Positions 41,991 to 51,410 of a DNA stretch of 64,000 bases are shown here, one piece after another. The stretch lies in the NCBI GenBank assembly GCA_023392535.1, contig JAEVYY010000024.1:124001-188000 (forward strand), read 5' to 3'. Below the pieces are notes generated by a model. That model did not search any database and was not told the origin of the DNA. It saw nothing but the letters and a program-made list of their open reading frames with translations. The position numbers were made by a program, and so were the translations under genes. The first letter of the stretch is position 1; each line of letters begins with the position of its first letter. The DNA comes from Bacillota bacterium (GTDB taxonomy: Bacteria > Bacillota > Clostridia > Lachnospirales > Lachnospiraceae).

Positions 41991-43826
41991 TTACTCATTT
42001 ATTTTTTGTTGATACGGATAGTAATTTTCTAAAATATCCGCTTTCATTTTTTGCCCCTCATAGGTGGCGCGCCACTTTTCAAAATCAGGATTTATCCATT
42101 CACTTCCATCGTCAAAAACAATCGCTTTATTAGCGTATAGAACATAAGCGATTTTGTCAACTTCTGAATCGTTATCATAAAAGTTTAGCGACCATCCGCC
42201 GGGCACGTCATAGGTTTCGCCGGGCAAAATTTGCGTTTCGGTTTCAGAAAGATTAAAAAAGGTGTTTTTGTCTTCCGAATCTAAACTCATCCATTTAATT
42301 TGTAGAGGATTCCCATCTTTATCAAAGGCAAGCATTCCAAATTGATAGCCAACAATTGCTTTTTTACTACCATTGGTTATCGTATCATGTAGGTAGGGGT
42401 GTCCTTGATTTCCCTCATAGTATCGCATTTCCACGTTCTCATAAATAACACTCTGCTGGCTTTCTATGCTTTGTAGGAATTCAATCGTACCGTTTACATT
42501 ACTAATTTTAGTATCCATATTATTTTTAATTGCAATCGTATATTCGTCACTAATTGGGATCCTAAACGTCGCAACCTTTCCATTTTCAAAGGAATACGAG
42601 TTTTCTGTGCCTTTTGATGATATGCACACGATAGTCAGTTTATCAGCCCCTTCCCAGGACATAAACACTCGACACTCTGTACCAGAAACAATGTGCTGTG
42701 AACCAAGCGTTATTTTACCCCCAGTTGTAATCTCTTTTTTACTAATACGAATCGGGCTTACGGTTGTACTTGATTGTACCTTTTCTGCTGAGACAACTAT
42801 ATAGGCGCCAGCAAATACGGTTCCAAAAATCAGAATAGTAGTCAATACAGCCGCTGCTAAAGCATTTCTTTTTGATTTACTTGTATACTGCATAATTGCA
42901 CATAACCTTTCTTTAATTAAATGACCATCCTCATTTAGCGAAAGAGAAATAAACTCTTTTTTGCCAGAGTAATTTAACACAATAGAATTAAGCAGGGTAT
43001 CACCATAGGCCTTTCGTTCCGCATTGCCAAGACATGCCACTACAGCCTCATCACAAGATAATTCACAGGCCCGATTGATTTGTTTCCGCACCCAATAAAT
43101 GACTGGATTAAACCAGTGCAGACATACCGTAATTTCCACGAGCCATTTGTAAATAAAATCTCTACGGCGAAAGTGGGTTAACTCATGTCTGAAAATGTAC
43201 TTAAGTTCGGAAAGTGGAATCCATTTAGAGGGAATAATAATAGATGGTCTGAAAATACCTATTAAAATTGGCGCTCGCAAAAACGAATTTGTATAGACAG
43301 GGATTCGTTTTTTAATTCCCATTTCAGTGCTCACCATTTCTAAAACAGCGAGTAATTGTTCATCAACAACTATTTCATTTTGCTGTCCTACCGTTTTCAC
43401 GAGCTGCTTATATCCGTAAATCTTTCGAAATAAAAGAATTATTGAAATAAACAGCCAAAGAGTGCCCATAAAGTGGGCTTTCAAAAATGAGAAGGCTACG
43501 ACAGTTGTGGGAACTTTGTACAAGACATCATTTTGTAAGCCCGCCCCAAAGGGAATCTTTTGAAACATTAAATGCCCACTATCTGTAATATTCTCCTCTG
43601 GTAAATATTCTGCAGTAAAGTGGATACCCGCTTGCCTAAACACACTACCGACAATACTTATGTCAGTGCTGATTGGAATGAGTAATCGCAAAACAACAAG
43701 TAACCAAATATAGTATTGCCACATCTTGCTAAACCTCCCGAAAAATGGTTTTAACAAAATAAATATAACAGTGACCAAAGAACCGGACAAAGACAGAGAC
43801 AACCACAGCAACAGGGTATCATTCAA
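41991..43826 (-). CDS. BlaR1/MecR1-like M56 peptidase with a non-penicillin-binding C-terminal sensor
   Basis: 611 residues. The N-terminal half is the BlaR1 M56 domain: three helices (about 6-28, 36-55, 112-133), the zinc motif H214-E-L-T-H218 (FRHELTHFRRRDF), the downstream RACELSCDEAVV segment and a fourth helix (about 317-342). The extracellular part (345-611) has no SxxK/KTG penicillin-binding motifs. It holds a beta-rich middle region and a DUF5780-like end (KAIVGYQFGMLAFDKDGNPL). The cognate BlaI gene overlaps the start by 8 bases. The sensed signal is unknown, and beta-lactam binding is not supported. Confidence 0.9.
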   Translation of the reverse strand: MNDTLLLWLSLSLSGSLVTVIFILLKPFFGRFSKMWQYYIWLLVVLRLLIPISTDISIVGSVFRQAGIHFTAEYLPEENITDSGHLMFQKIPFGAGLQNDVLYKVPTTVVAFSFLKAHFMGTLWLFISIILLFRKIYGYKQLVKTVGQQNEIVVDEQLLAVLEMVSTEMGIKKRIPVYTNSFLRAPILIGIFRPSIIIPSKWIPLSELKYIFRHELTHFRRRDFIYKWLVEITVCLHWFNPVIYWVRKQINRACELSCDEAVVACLGNAERKAYGDTLLNSIVLNYSGKKEFISLSLNEDGHLIKERLCAIMQYTSKSKRNALAAAVLTTILIFGTVFAGAYIVVSAEKVQSSTTVSPIRISKKEITTGGKITLGSQHIVSGTECRVFMSWEGADKLTIVCISSKGTENSYSFENGKVATFRIPISDEYTIAIKNNMDTKISNVNGTIEFLQSIESQQSVIYENVEMRYYEGNQGHPYLHDTITNGSKKAIVGYQFGMLAFDKDGNPLQIKWMSLDSEDKNTFFNLSETETQILPGETYDVPGGWSLNFYDNDSEVDKIAYVLYANKAIVFDDGSEWINPDFEKWRATYEGQKMKADILENYYPYQQKINE

Positions 43827-44199
43827 GTTTCTTTCCTCCCTTTTTCCATTGTAGACGCAATTCCTCCAAATCGTTCTGCGTCATATCCTCATAAGTAAGC
43901 AATGCAGACATCAAGCCCCTGATATTACCACCATATACTTTTTTTATAAATAAATCCGTTTTTGCTTTGGTATAATCTTCTAAAGTTATAGCTGGGGTAT
44001 AGTAATATACCTCTCTTTTATCCTGTATCAAAACACCCTTTTTCACCAGTCTGTTCACAAGTGTATTGACCGTTGGACTTTCCCAGCCTCTTTGTTGTGT
44101 CAGTACCGCGCGAATATGGGAATATGTGACAGCCTCTCCATATTCCCATACTACTTTCATGATCTCAGCTTCTGAATCTGTTATCTTATCAGCTCTCAT
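43819..44199 (-). CDS. BlaI/MecI-family repressor
   Basis: A winged-helix repressor of about 126 aa from the ATG at 44199 (MRADKITDSE); GGGAGGTGAG lies 10 bases upstream. The frame extends to 44220. The motif ITDSEAEIMKVVWEYGEAVT and the recognition helix SPTVNTLVNRLVKKGVL match BlaI. In the family the BlaR1 protease signal leads to its cleavage and derepression. It probably regulates itself through the two operator-like sites in its promoter. Confidence 0.92.
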   Translation of the reverse strand: MRADKITDSEAEIMKVVWEYGEAVTYSHIRAVLTQQRGWESPTVNTLVNRLVKKGVLIQDKREVYYYTPAITLEDYTKAKTDLFIKKVYGGNIRGLMSALLTYEDMTQNDLEELRLQWKKGGKKLE

Positions 44200-44222
44200 A
44201 CGATAACACTCACCTCCCATAT

Positions 44223-44270
44223 AACAAATGTTTTATTCTTTATATTACACTTGTCATATGGGTTTGTCAA
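44223..44270 (-). promoter_or_regulatory. Promoter with two BlaI-like operators ahead of blaI-blaR1
   Basis: Minus strand TTGACA (44270-44265), a 17-bp spacer and TAATAT (44247-44242). GACAAGTGTA (44255-44246) overlaps the -10, and AACATTTGTT (44232-44223) lies after the start site. Both fit the ACA-N2-TGT core of BlaI/MecI operators (TACAnnTGTA); their centres are 23 bp apart. Confidence 0.65.
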
Positions 44271-44300
44271 GAATTGGAAATCTTAACACCAAAACAAAAA

Positions 44301-44339
44301 AACTGCCCTATATGTGAATGAATCACGTATAGGGCAGTT
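44301..44339 (-). terminator. Strong bidirectional terminator after the SGNH esterase gene
   Basis: A 17-bp stem (AACTGCCCTATATGTGA with TCACGTATAGGGCAGTT, one wobble) and a 5-base loop. T-runs flank both sides (minus TTTTTGTTTT; plus CATTTTTT). It separates the esterase gene from the blaI promoter. Confidence 0.85.
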
Positions 44340-44345
44340 CATTTT

Positions 44346-45455
44346 TTATAGCAATTCTCTTATCTTATATTGTAGTATTTCAGAAGCTTTCTGATGCGAT
44401 AATACGCCGGGATGTTGTCTTGCTCCGATTGTCTCTTTGGTAGTATCCGGCAATTCCAAGAAAGTAACTAATCTATCTCCGGATTGCTTCTTATATTCTT
44501 CAATTGCAGTTAAAATTGGTTCCTTAATCGGTACACCGATCATACCATAGACCCACAGCAATTGCGCATTCGGATTCAATTTTCTTAACATAAAAAGAAA
44601 TTGTATTACTGCATGCTCAAAGTTACAAATATCCTCACCTGCATAAGTCCCATCTTCATTCCGGTGCTGCTTATATCTTTTTCCCGTATCAGGATCGATC
44701 CATTCAGGTGAATCGAATGCACCATCGTCATTGGTTCCAAGATTAATTACAATGATATCTGGCTGCCAAGATTGAAAATCATACGCATCATTCGCACCCA
44801 ACATGCGATTGCGTTCTCCTGTTAACAGACCACATACCTTTTCATAACAATCCGGAATATTGCCATGAGGATCATTGTCCCAGCTTGTATAAACACCCCA
44901 TCCACTTTGTGAAATAATATGATAATCCGCATCAAGTGCATTTGCAGTCATAACGGCATAATTATTCTGTGTACTGAACCACATGGATATCCAGTCCTCT
45001 TCGTTCTTTGCACCAATATTGCCTTCTCCTGATGTGATACTATCTCCTATAAATTCAATTCTGTATGGTTTGTCAGGAACTTTCTCAAATATACCATCCG
45101 TTCTTATGCCATGAATTTGCAGACAATGCTCAGGATCCCCAGACATAGCCTGTACATCTTTTAAGACTTTCACATTTTTAGTCACTTCCGAATTCATACC
45201 ACGGAATAAGCAGATCCATTGTTTTCCTTTTGTTAGCATAAGGCGGCTTACACATGCCCCGTTAATGAAAATACTGATCCATGGCTCGTACAAATGATAA
45301 TCGGCTTCTACTTGTATCCATAATTCGGATGCTTTCACATTGCATTCGATGCCACTACCTGTCCAAAACAAAGTTAATGGACTTCTTTCTCCTGTTGTTC
45401 TTCCAAGTACAAATAGATCTTTGATATCTTTAATTGCATATGTATTCATGTTCAT
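44346..45455 (-). CDS. SGNH/GDSL-family esterase (CE2-like carbohydrate esterase)
   Basis: About 369 aa. A beta-sandwich-like N-terminal part (to about residue 125) is followed by an SGNH hydrolase domain: block I GDSITSGEGN (catalytic Ser), a Gly in SQSGWGVYTSW, block III NLGTNDDG (Asn) and block V RQHPGVLSHQ (His). This two-part layout matches CE2 deacetylases, which remove acetyl groups from plant polysaccharides. No signal peptide is visible, so action would be intracellular. The start at 45455 has AGGAG 4 bases before; 45479 is the longer alternative. Confidence 0.85.
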   Translation of the reverse strand: MNMNTYAIKDIKDLFVLGRTTGERSPLTLFWTGSGIECNVKASELWIQVEADYHLYEPWISIFINGACVSRLMLTKGKQWICLFRGMNSEVTKNVKVLKDVQAMSGDPEHCLQIHGIRTDGIFEKVPDKPYRIEFIGDSITSGEGNIGAKNEEDWISMWFSTQNNYAVMTANALDADYHIISQSGWGVYTSWDNDPHGNIPDCYEKVCGLLTGERNRMLGANDAYDFQSWQPDIIVINLGTNDDGAFDSPEWIDPDTGKRYKQHRNEDGTYAGEDICNFEHAVIQFLFMLRKLNPNAQLLWVYGMIGVPIKEPILTAIEEYKKQSGDRLVTFLELPDTTKETIGARQHPGVLSHQKASEILQYKIRELL

Positions 45456-45579
45456 AGCTCTCCTACTATTTAAGTACAATACAAAGTTCTAAACCTGCTA
45501 AAGCTACTCTGCCAATCTTCTAGATATTAATTTACATTTTCTCTCCCTCTTTGTCAACCTGCCACAATATCCATAGCAA

Positions 45580-45606
45580 AAGCTATGCGCCTATCACGCA
45601 TAGCTT
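45580..45606 (-). terminator. Terminator after the DUF3810-like gene
   Basis: Minus strand AAGCTATGCG and CGCATAGCTT form a 10-bp stem with a 7-base loop, then TTGCTATGG; located just past the stop codon. Confidence 0.6.
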
Positions 45607-45616
45607 CTTTGTAATT

Positions 45617-46801
45617 TTATTCTCCTTGTACCAGATAAGTTCCATTTTCATAAACCTCGCAATTGGTATCATAATAATCCAACATAAGACCAACTACCCT
45701 GGTATAGCTTAAACTTCCATCCTCGATTCCATTCCATACAAGTGTCGTTTCCACAAAATCTCTTGACATTTTCTTTGCAGCAGCAGTTTTAATCACCGCT
45801 TTTTTCTCGACCTTTTCCCATGATTCTTCTGTCAAAAAAACATTATCCTTTCTTACAATTGGGCTAATCTGTACGTGCGATTTATAAATAGCTCTATTTT
45901 TTTGAATCGCTTCGTAAAAATCATTATCTATATAATTTAATACACTCAGATACCCACTATATTGAAATACAATATCATTTGAGTTGATACATGCCAAAAA
46001 TCCAATCAGATTAGCTTCGTCTTCATAAATGAAACCTTTCAAATGTGCAAGCTCATGGCACATGGTAGCTGGCTTATTCATGCTATCCATCATATCATTG
46101 TAATTTGCTTCCATAGAAAACGGAAAATAATATCCCTTCATATGCTGCTGGCTTAAGAATCCAGAAGTTGCAATCGGCTTTGGCATCGGATAATAACCCG
46201 ATAACTGCTCATAGTGCTCACCAAGTGCATTCATGCTCTCTGTTGCCGTCTTTTGAAAATCACCTTGATAGAGTATTCTTCCCTTCTCATCTCTTTCCAT
46301 TTTTGTTGCCAATATATTTGCCTGGGTAACCACATAATCCCTTAACTGTATCAATTCTTCCAATGTATAATCTTCGGATTCTGACTGCAAATATTTCTCA
46401 TCAAAGGTAGAACAATGATAGAGGATAAAACAGTTTAACGTCATAATCATGGAACCAATTACAAGAATCCATGCAAAACATCCATAAAAATAATAGCATA
46501 CCCTTTTTATTCTTTTGTATTGTATAGAATGCTTCGCCAGCAATAAAAAAATGACCGCAATAAGACCTAATACAATGGAAAAAATTACCATTATAACTCC
46601 AATTGCGATCATAATCTCTCCAACCGAAAACGAAAATGATCCTGTAATTCTTCCATAGGAATTAATCCATAGTGGAAAAATATATTTTACATATAAATCA
46701 CAAAATTTAGTATTGTGCCATGCTATGAAATTCAAAAGTATAGTAGCTAAAACAATTCCAATAAAGATACCATAAACACGCTTCTTCATTTGCATTCCCA
46801 C
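45617..46801 (-). CDS. DUF3810-like membrane metallopeptidase
   Basis: 394 residues. Three N-terminal helices (about 9-28, 54-90 and 105-130) are followed by a soluble domain with the zinc-protease motif HELAH (TMCHELAHLKGF) and a downstream EDEANLIGF supplying the likely third ligand, as in gluzincins. Preceding KGYYFPFSMEANYNDMM is typical of DUF3810. Substrate and role are unknown. Starts at 46801 with GAGGTGGGAATGC nearby, or two Mets later. A monocistronic unit between a terminator and an AT-rich 130-base gap upstream. Confidence 0.8.
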   Translation of the reverse strand: MGMQMKKRVYGIFIGIVLATILLNFIAWHNTKFCDLYVKYIFPLWINSYGRITGSFSFSVGEIMIAIGVIMVIFSIVLGLIAVIFLLLAKHSIQYKRIKRVCYYFYGCFAWILVIGSMIMTLNCFILYHCSTFDEKYLQSESEDYTLEELIQLRDYVVTQANILATKMERDEKGRILYQGDFQKTATESMNALGEHYEQLSGYYPMPKPIATSGFLSQQHMKGYYFPFSMEANYNDMMDSMNKPATMCHELAHLKGFIYEDEANLIGFLACINSNDIVFQYSGYLSVLNYIDNDFYEAIQKNRAIYKSHVQISPIVRKDNVFLTEESWEKVEKKAVIKTAAAKKMSRDFVETTLVWNGIEDGSLSYTRVVGLMLDYYDTNCEVYENGTYLVQGE

Positions 46802-46935
46802 CTCTTATCTAATAGTATCACACGGATATTGATAAAAAATGTATGCATATGAACATTTTGTAAATGATTTGAAAATTATATTTAAACTTTAAAGTTTTCT
46901 GATATTTCTTTTCTTTTATCTATATTTTCTATTTC

Positions 46936-47946
46936 TTAATAGGTACCAGGTGCATCGTCATCGTTAAGTATTCTATCAATGGATTCTAATTCGTTTTCTG
47001 TAAAATCCAATCTATTTATAATTTTTACATTATCACTAATTTGTTCAACACGGCTCGCTCCTATCAAAACGGTTGTGACTCTATCCTTACGAAGAACCCA
47101 GGACAGTGCCATTTCTGCTAATGATTGTCCCCTATCCACAGCCAGTTCATTTAATTTACCCAATTTTTTGATTAATTCTGGAGTAATCGCAGATTCTTTC
47201 AGATAGTGATTTCTTGCCGCCCTGCTTCCTTCTGGAATGCCATGTAAATATTTATTGGTAAGCATCCCCTGTGAAAGCGGACTAAAACAAATACATCCAG
47301 CCCCAACTTCTTTAAGTGTATCCAATAATCCATCTTCCTCCACCCACCTGTTTAGCATGCTATAGCTTGGCTGATGGATTAATAAAGGAGTTCCATTCTC
47401 CTCTAACAGTTTTGCCGCTCTTTTTGTTTGCTCTGCATTGTAATTGGAAATGCCTACATATAGTGCTTTTCCTTGATGAACGATATCCGACAAGGCTCTC
47501 ATCGTTTCTTCTAATGGGGTATCAGGATCTGGTCTGTGGTGATAAAAGATATCTACATAATCCAATTTCATTCTGCTAAGACTTTGATCCAAACTGGATA
47601 TCAGATATTTTCTTGACCCCCAATTTCCATAGGGTCCCTTCCACATATCATAACCAGCCTTGGTTGAGATTAACATTTCATCGCGATAGGGACGCATATC
47701 GCTCTCCATGATATGACCAAAATTTTCTTCCGCTGATCCATAAATAGGTCCATAATTATTTGCAAGATCAAAATGTGTGATTCCTTCGTCAAATGCTTTC
47801 CTTACCATAGCCTTCTGATTCTCGAACATATCCACAGATCCAAAGTTATGCCAGAATCCAAGGGCCACTCTTGGCATCAGAATCCCACTTTTACCACATC
47901 TTAAATATTTCATAGTTTCATAACGTTCTTCTTTTGCTTGATACAT
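46936..47946 (-). CDS. Aldo/keto reductase (YghZ-like)
   Basis: NADPH-dependent carbonyl reductase of 336 aa. The catalytic tetrad is visible: Asp and Tyr in HFDLANNYGP, Lys in ISTKAGYDM, His in FYHHRPDPDTP. The C-terminal NADPH-binding segment SWVLRKDRVTTVLIGASRVEQI is standard. The MRPYRDEMLISTKAGYDMW and PYGNWGSRKYL stretches point to the L-glyceraldehyde-3-phosphate reductase (YghZ) subgroup, but substrate range is broad. AGGAGA precedes the start. The nudC gene lies 22 bases upstream on the same strand. Confidence 0.9.
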   Translation of the reverse strand: MYQAKEERYETMKYLRCGKSGILMPRVALGFWHNFGSVDMFENQKAMVRKAFDEGITHFDLANNYGPIYGSAEENFGHIMESDMRPYRDEMLISTKAGYDMWKGPYGNWGSRKYLISSLDQSLSRMKLDYVDIFYHHRPDPDTPLEETMRALSDIVHQGKALYVGISNYNAEQTKRAAKLLEENGTPLLIHQPSYSMLNRWVEEDGLLDTLKEVGAGCICFSPLSQGMLTNKYLHGIPEGSRAARNHYLKESAITPELIKKLGKLNELAVDRGQSLAEMALSWVLRKDRVTTVLIGASRVEQISDNVKIINRLDFTENELESIDRILNDDDAPGTY

Positions 47947-47968
47947 ACTTTCTCCTTCTTTTACATGC

Positions 47969-48805
47969 TTATTGATAGGTACGATTTCGAAATACTTCTA
48001 TCATCTCCTGCCCTATACTAATATTGTGTTCTGCTTTTGGAATCTTGTCCCTAGGCATCCATACAGCTTCTTCTAATTCTTCTTCCTGTATGGTTATCGT
48101 ATTATCTCCATCCAGATCGGCGAAATAACCAATCATAACAGAATCCGAAAATGACCATGGCTGACTCTTAAAATAACGAATATTCTTAACCTTAAGTCCG
48201 ACCTCTTCTAAAACCTCTCTCTTTACAGTATCTTCAAAACTCTCCCCAATTTCCACAAATCCTGCTACTAGTGCATATTTTTTATATTCACCAGATGCAT
48301 ATTTTGTCATTAATAAATAATCTCCATCTACAATTGCAATAATGACCGCAGGAGAGATGTTGGGATATTTTGTCAGGCCACATACCTCACATTGACAGGC
48401 TCTTTCCTGACTGCTATGTATCATTTTATTTCCACACTTCCCACAAAATCTATGTGTTTGATAGAAACGATTTAGCTGCATTGCAGTAATCCCAGCAAAT
48501 GCCATATACGAGGGGCTTAATTCTCTAAAGACACTTTGGCTACAAATTTCTATGTTCTCTGTCAAGGATAACATCTCATTTATGATTAAATAGAATGCAA
48601 TATTGTCAATGCTGAACAGATATTGTTTCTTTTTGATGTCTCCCAAACTCTCCATTTGTGCAATCGTTGGTATACATAATGTACCATCTTGGCATTTCCA
48701 AAGCGCGATTTCATTTTCGATACAATAAATTGCATGATCACCAGGCTCTGATTCCCTTGGCTTATATTCGTTTTTATATTTATATGGTTCTATTTCCTGT
48801 ATCAT
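47969..48805 (-). CDS. nudC: NAD+ / NAD-capped RNA diphosphatase (NudC-type Nudix)
   Basis: 278 aa. A zinc ribbon (FCGKCGNKM, then CQCEVCG) precedes the Nudix box GFVEIGESFEDTVKREVLEEVG. The diagnostic SQPWSFSDSVMIGYF (SQPWPFPxS in NudC) follows 20 or so residues later and separates NudC from other Nudix proteins. It hydrolyses NAD(H) and removes NAD caps from RNA in studied homologues. GAGG precedes the ATG. It lies 34 bases downstream of yitT and 22 upstream of the reductase gene. Confidence 0.92.
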   Translation of the reverse strand: MIQEIEPYKYKNEYKPRESEPGDHAIYCIENEIALWKCQDGTLCIPTIAQMESLGDIKKKQYLFSIDNIAFYLIINEMLSLTENIEICSQSVFRELSPSYMAFAGITAMQLNRFYQTHRFCGKCGNKMIHSSQERACQCEVCGLTKYPNISPAVIIAIVDGDYLLMTKYASGEYKKYALVAGFVEIGESFEDTVKREVLEEVGLKVKNIRYFKSQPWSFSDSVMIGYFADLDGDNTITIQEEELEEAVWMPRDKIPKAEHNISIGQEMIEVFRNRTYQ

Positions 48806-48839
48806 TTCTGGTTCCTCTTTTATGAATTGTCATAAGTGC

Positions 48840-49706
48840 TTAGTCATTGGGTCTTTTATAAAAATTACCATCCAGTTGCTCCGTCTTGATCACATTTACG
48901 AAAACATCTTTATCAACATCCTTAATTATAGAGACCAGTTTCTTAACCTGTTCGCTGGAAACTACCGAATAGATTAGTGTACGGGGTTTATTTTCATGCG
49001 AACCATATCCATTGATCGTAGTTGCACCATGCCCCGTATATTGATAAATAATTTCTATCACTTCTTTAGGTGAATCCGTGATTATCAACAAGGTATTTTT
49101 TTTATATCGCTTATAAAATACATGTAATGTCTCGGTGGACGTAAATTGAAAGATGATGGAATACAAAGCTTTATCCCAACCAAATAAATAACCTGCAATG
49201 ACTAAAATTACGGCATTTGCTAATAGGATATAATTCCATGCATCAATCCCAAATTTTTCTGACAAATAAATCGCTATAAAATCTGTTCCACCACTGGTTG
49301 CATCTGCAAAAAGACACATACTAACAGCTGCTCCGCTGACTAGTCCACCAAACGTACTGATCAACAATATATCATAGGTAATCGGATACACAGGCATCAT
49401 GTCTGTAAAAATACTTGTTAACACGATCATAACACAAGAATAAATAGTGAATTTTTTTCCTATCGCCCGAAAACTGATCACAACTGGAATAGAATTCAAC
49501 AAAAGATTAATAAACGAAAAAGAAAATGAAATATTAAAAAATTCCTTTGCCACTTCTATGATCAAAAGGGTCAATCCCATAAAACCTCCTGGAATCAATC
49601 CTCCTGCTCTTACAAAACTTTTGACATTTACTGCCATAACAAACGATGCAACTATAACTAGAAAAATACGTTTTAGGTCTCTTTTCCATTCACTTTTTCT
49701 ATTCAT
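48840..49706 (-). CDS. YitT-family membrane protein (DUF161 + DUF2179)
   Basis: 288 residues: five predicted helices in the first 180 residues (VNVKSFVRAGGLIPGGFMG is the diagnostic opening) and a C-terminal DUF2179 domain (residues about 225-280: VIEIIYQYTGHGATTINGYG). These are common in Firmicutes and of unknown function. FADATSGGTDFIAIYLS is the conserved mid-motif. It is divergent from the transglutaminase-like gene across about 180 bases. Start ATG at 49706 with a weak GGTGGGAT. Confidence 0.9.
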   Translation of the reverse strand: MNRKSEWKRDLKRIFLVIVASFVMAVNVKSFVRAGGLIPGGFMGLTLLIIEVAKEFFNISFSFSFINLLLNSIPVVISFRAIGKKFTIYSCVMIVLTSIFTDMMPVYPITYDILLISTFGGLVSGAAVSMCLFADATSGGTDFIAIYLSEKFGIDAWNYILLANAVILVIAGYLFGWDKALYSIIFQFTSTETLHVFYKRYKKNTLLIITDSPKEVIEIIYQYTGHGATTINGYGSHENKPRTLIYSVVSSEQVKKLVSIIKDVDKDVFVNVIKTEQLDGNFYKRPND

Positions 49707-49888
49707 TTTGATCCCACCGCCAAATTCATATTTTTATTTTTATTGTCACCTTTATTTGTATTCTTATCCATTTTACAATTCAGGGTATTTTCATTTTGCC
49801 AAATTCCAGTTTTATATCGGTAGTATAAATATGCAAATATATCAAATACTACAAACAAGAAATATCTTCCTACAAAGAAAGGCTTTCT

Positions 49889-51358
49889 ATGAAAAAGTTT
49901 CTATTCACTTTCTGTACGATTATGGGGATTTCTGTTCTTCTCTCTTTAGAATTCCAAAATCCTTTAGCGTATTCCCGATTTTTCAACAAATTGGTCACTT
50001 ATTTTTCAGAGCATACCGATATGGACAAGGCAAATGCCGTGAATGATAAAATCGGATCTGCTGCTATAAAAATAAAAACTGCTGCCGAGAAGTTAGAGCC
50101 TCTCAAAGAACCAATCATAAAACTCAAAGCAGACTATTTGCCGATGAATGGTTCTGGCCAACTGGTAGATAGCGAAACCAGCCAAGATGCAACAAATCCC
50201 CCTACTAGCAATACCGGAGAAACCTATACTTTTGATGTCAACCTTTATCCATATTTTTATATGCTGAAAGAAAATCAGAAATCTGTCTATAAACAGGTAT
50301 ATGCCAATGCCATCGTTCTTAATTCATCTGCCTTTTCTCCATGTGTTACACTCGCAAGTAAGGAAATAGACAATGTAATGAGTGCTGTTTATAATGATCA
50401 CCCAGAACTATTTTGGCTGGATACCAGATATAGCTACTCCTATACACCACAGGGAACGATAAGAGCCATAACACTTGTATTTAACACCACCATTCATTCC
50501 ATTGACAATGCAAAAGCAGATTTTGATTCTATCGTGCAAACAGTTCTTGCTAATGCATCTAATCTTTCTTCAGAATTGGAAAAAGAAAAATATGTACATG
50601 ACTATCTGTCAGACCTTATATCGTACAATGATACTGCAGATATGAATCAAAGTGCTTATAGCGCACTCGTAAATGGGTCATCTGTATGTGCTGGCTATTC
50701 CAGAGCCTTTCAGCATCTCATGATAGAACTAGGCATACCATGTTATTATTGTACGGGTACTGCCAATGGAGAAAATCATGCTTGGAATATTGTGAAATTA
50801 GACGATTCCTATTATAATGTGGATCTTTCCTGGGATGATTCTTTGAGTACTGCTTATCGCAATTATAATTATGACTACTTTAATTTACCTGATTATGCAT
50901 TTCTAACCGACCATACCCGAACAGGATTATCCGTCAATCTTCCTGCATGTGAAGGTACTACTATGAACTTTACAAACAGTGCCGGAAATATAATAGCAGA
51001 TCACTTTTACAAGACCTCATATGTCTCGTATGAAGAATTAGGGTATACAGAAGATGATATCCTTCAAAATTTATCAGACTATAATGCACAGTGTACCTCT
51101 TTATTAATACAGGCAGGTACAGGTGAACACACCTTTTCTTATCTTATAGCAAACGAAGCACTACTACAGAATATCTACTCTGAGACCCAAAATCAGGGAT
51201 ATGTAAATGACTATGTCAAAATAGCTGCTGCCAGACTTGGTCTTGCAAGTTGCAATGTGTCTGTTAAGTTACAGGCAAAACAACTTGCTGATGGTTTTAT
51301 TCTTTTACAACAGACGATCTCTTTAACGGAAGATCCTGCTAAGTCTACCAATCCATAA
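49889..51358 (+). CDS. Secreted transglutaminase-like (cysteine protease fold) protein
   Basis: 489 residues with an N-terminal signal or anchor helix (about 4-20), then a low-complexity linker and a transglutaminase-like domain near residues 200-310. The triad is in SVCAGYSRAFQHLMIELG (Cys), ENHAWNIVKL (His) and YYNVDLSWDD (Asp). Clostridial proteins of this type are exported and may act on peptidoglycan peptides or surface proteins. AGAAAGG precedes the ATG; the position after YitT is divergent. The C-terminal 120 residues match nothing I know. Confidence 0.82.
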   Translation: MKKFLFTFCTIMGISVLLSLEFQNPLAYSRFFNKLVTYFSEHTDMDKANAVNDKIGSAAIKIKTAAEKLEPLKEPIIKLKADYLPMNGSGQLVDSETSQDATNPPTSNTGETYTFDVNLYPYFYMLKENQKSVYKQVYANAIVLNSSAFSPCVTLASKEIDNVMSAVYNDHPELFWLDTRYSYSYTPQGTIRAITLVFNTTIHSIDNAKADFDSIVQTVLANASNLSSELEKEKYVHDYLSDLISYNDTADMNQSAYSALVNGSSVCAGYSRAFQHLMIELGIPCYYCTGTANGENHAWNIVKLDDSYYNVDLSWDDSLSTAYRNYNYDYFNLPDYAFLTDHTRTGLSVNLPACEGTTMNFTNSAGNIIADHFYKTSYVSYEELGYTEDDILQNLSDYNAQCTSLLIQAGTGEHTFSYLIANEALLQNIYSETQNQGYVNDYVKIAAARLGLASCNVSVKLQAKQLADGFILLQQTISLTEDPAKSTNP

Positions 51359-51367
51359 TATAAGGAA

Positions 51368-51402
51368 AAGTACAATTTGATATTGCTAAACAAATTGTAC
51401 TT
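51368..51402. terminator. Bidirectional terminator between transglutaminase-like gene and gpsA
   Basis: A perfect 12-bp stem (AAGTACAATTTG and CAAATTGTACTT) with an 11-base loop; T-rich flanks on both strands (minus TTTTCC, plus GATTTTT). It serves two convergent genes. Confidence 0.78.
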
Positions 51403-51410
51403 CCTGATTT

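Noticed and set aside
49447..50046. 199-aa plus-strand frame across the yitT 5' end and the start of the transglutaminase-like gene
   Set aside because: It overlaps two better-supported genes in other frames and has no recognisable domain; the Phe/Tyr-rich content is an artefact of AT-rich sequence.
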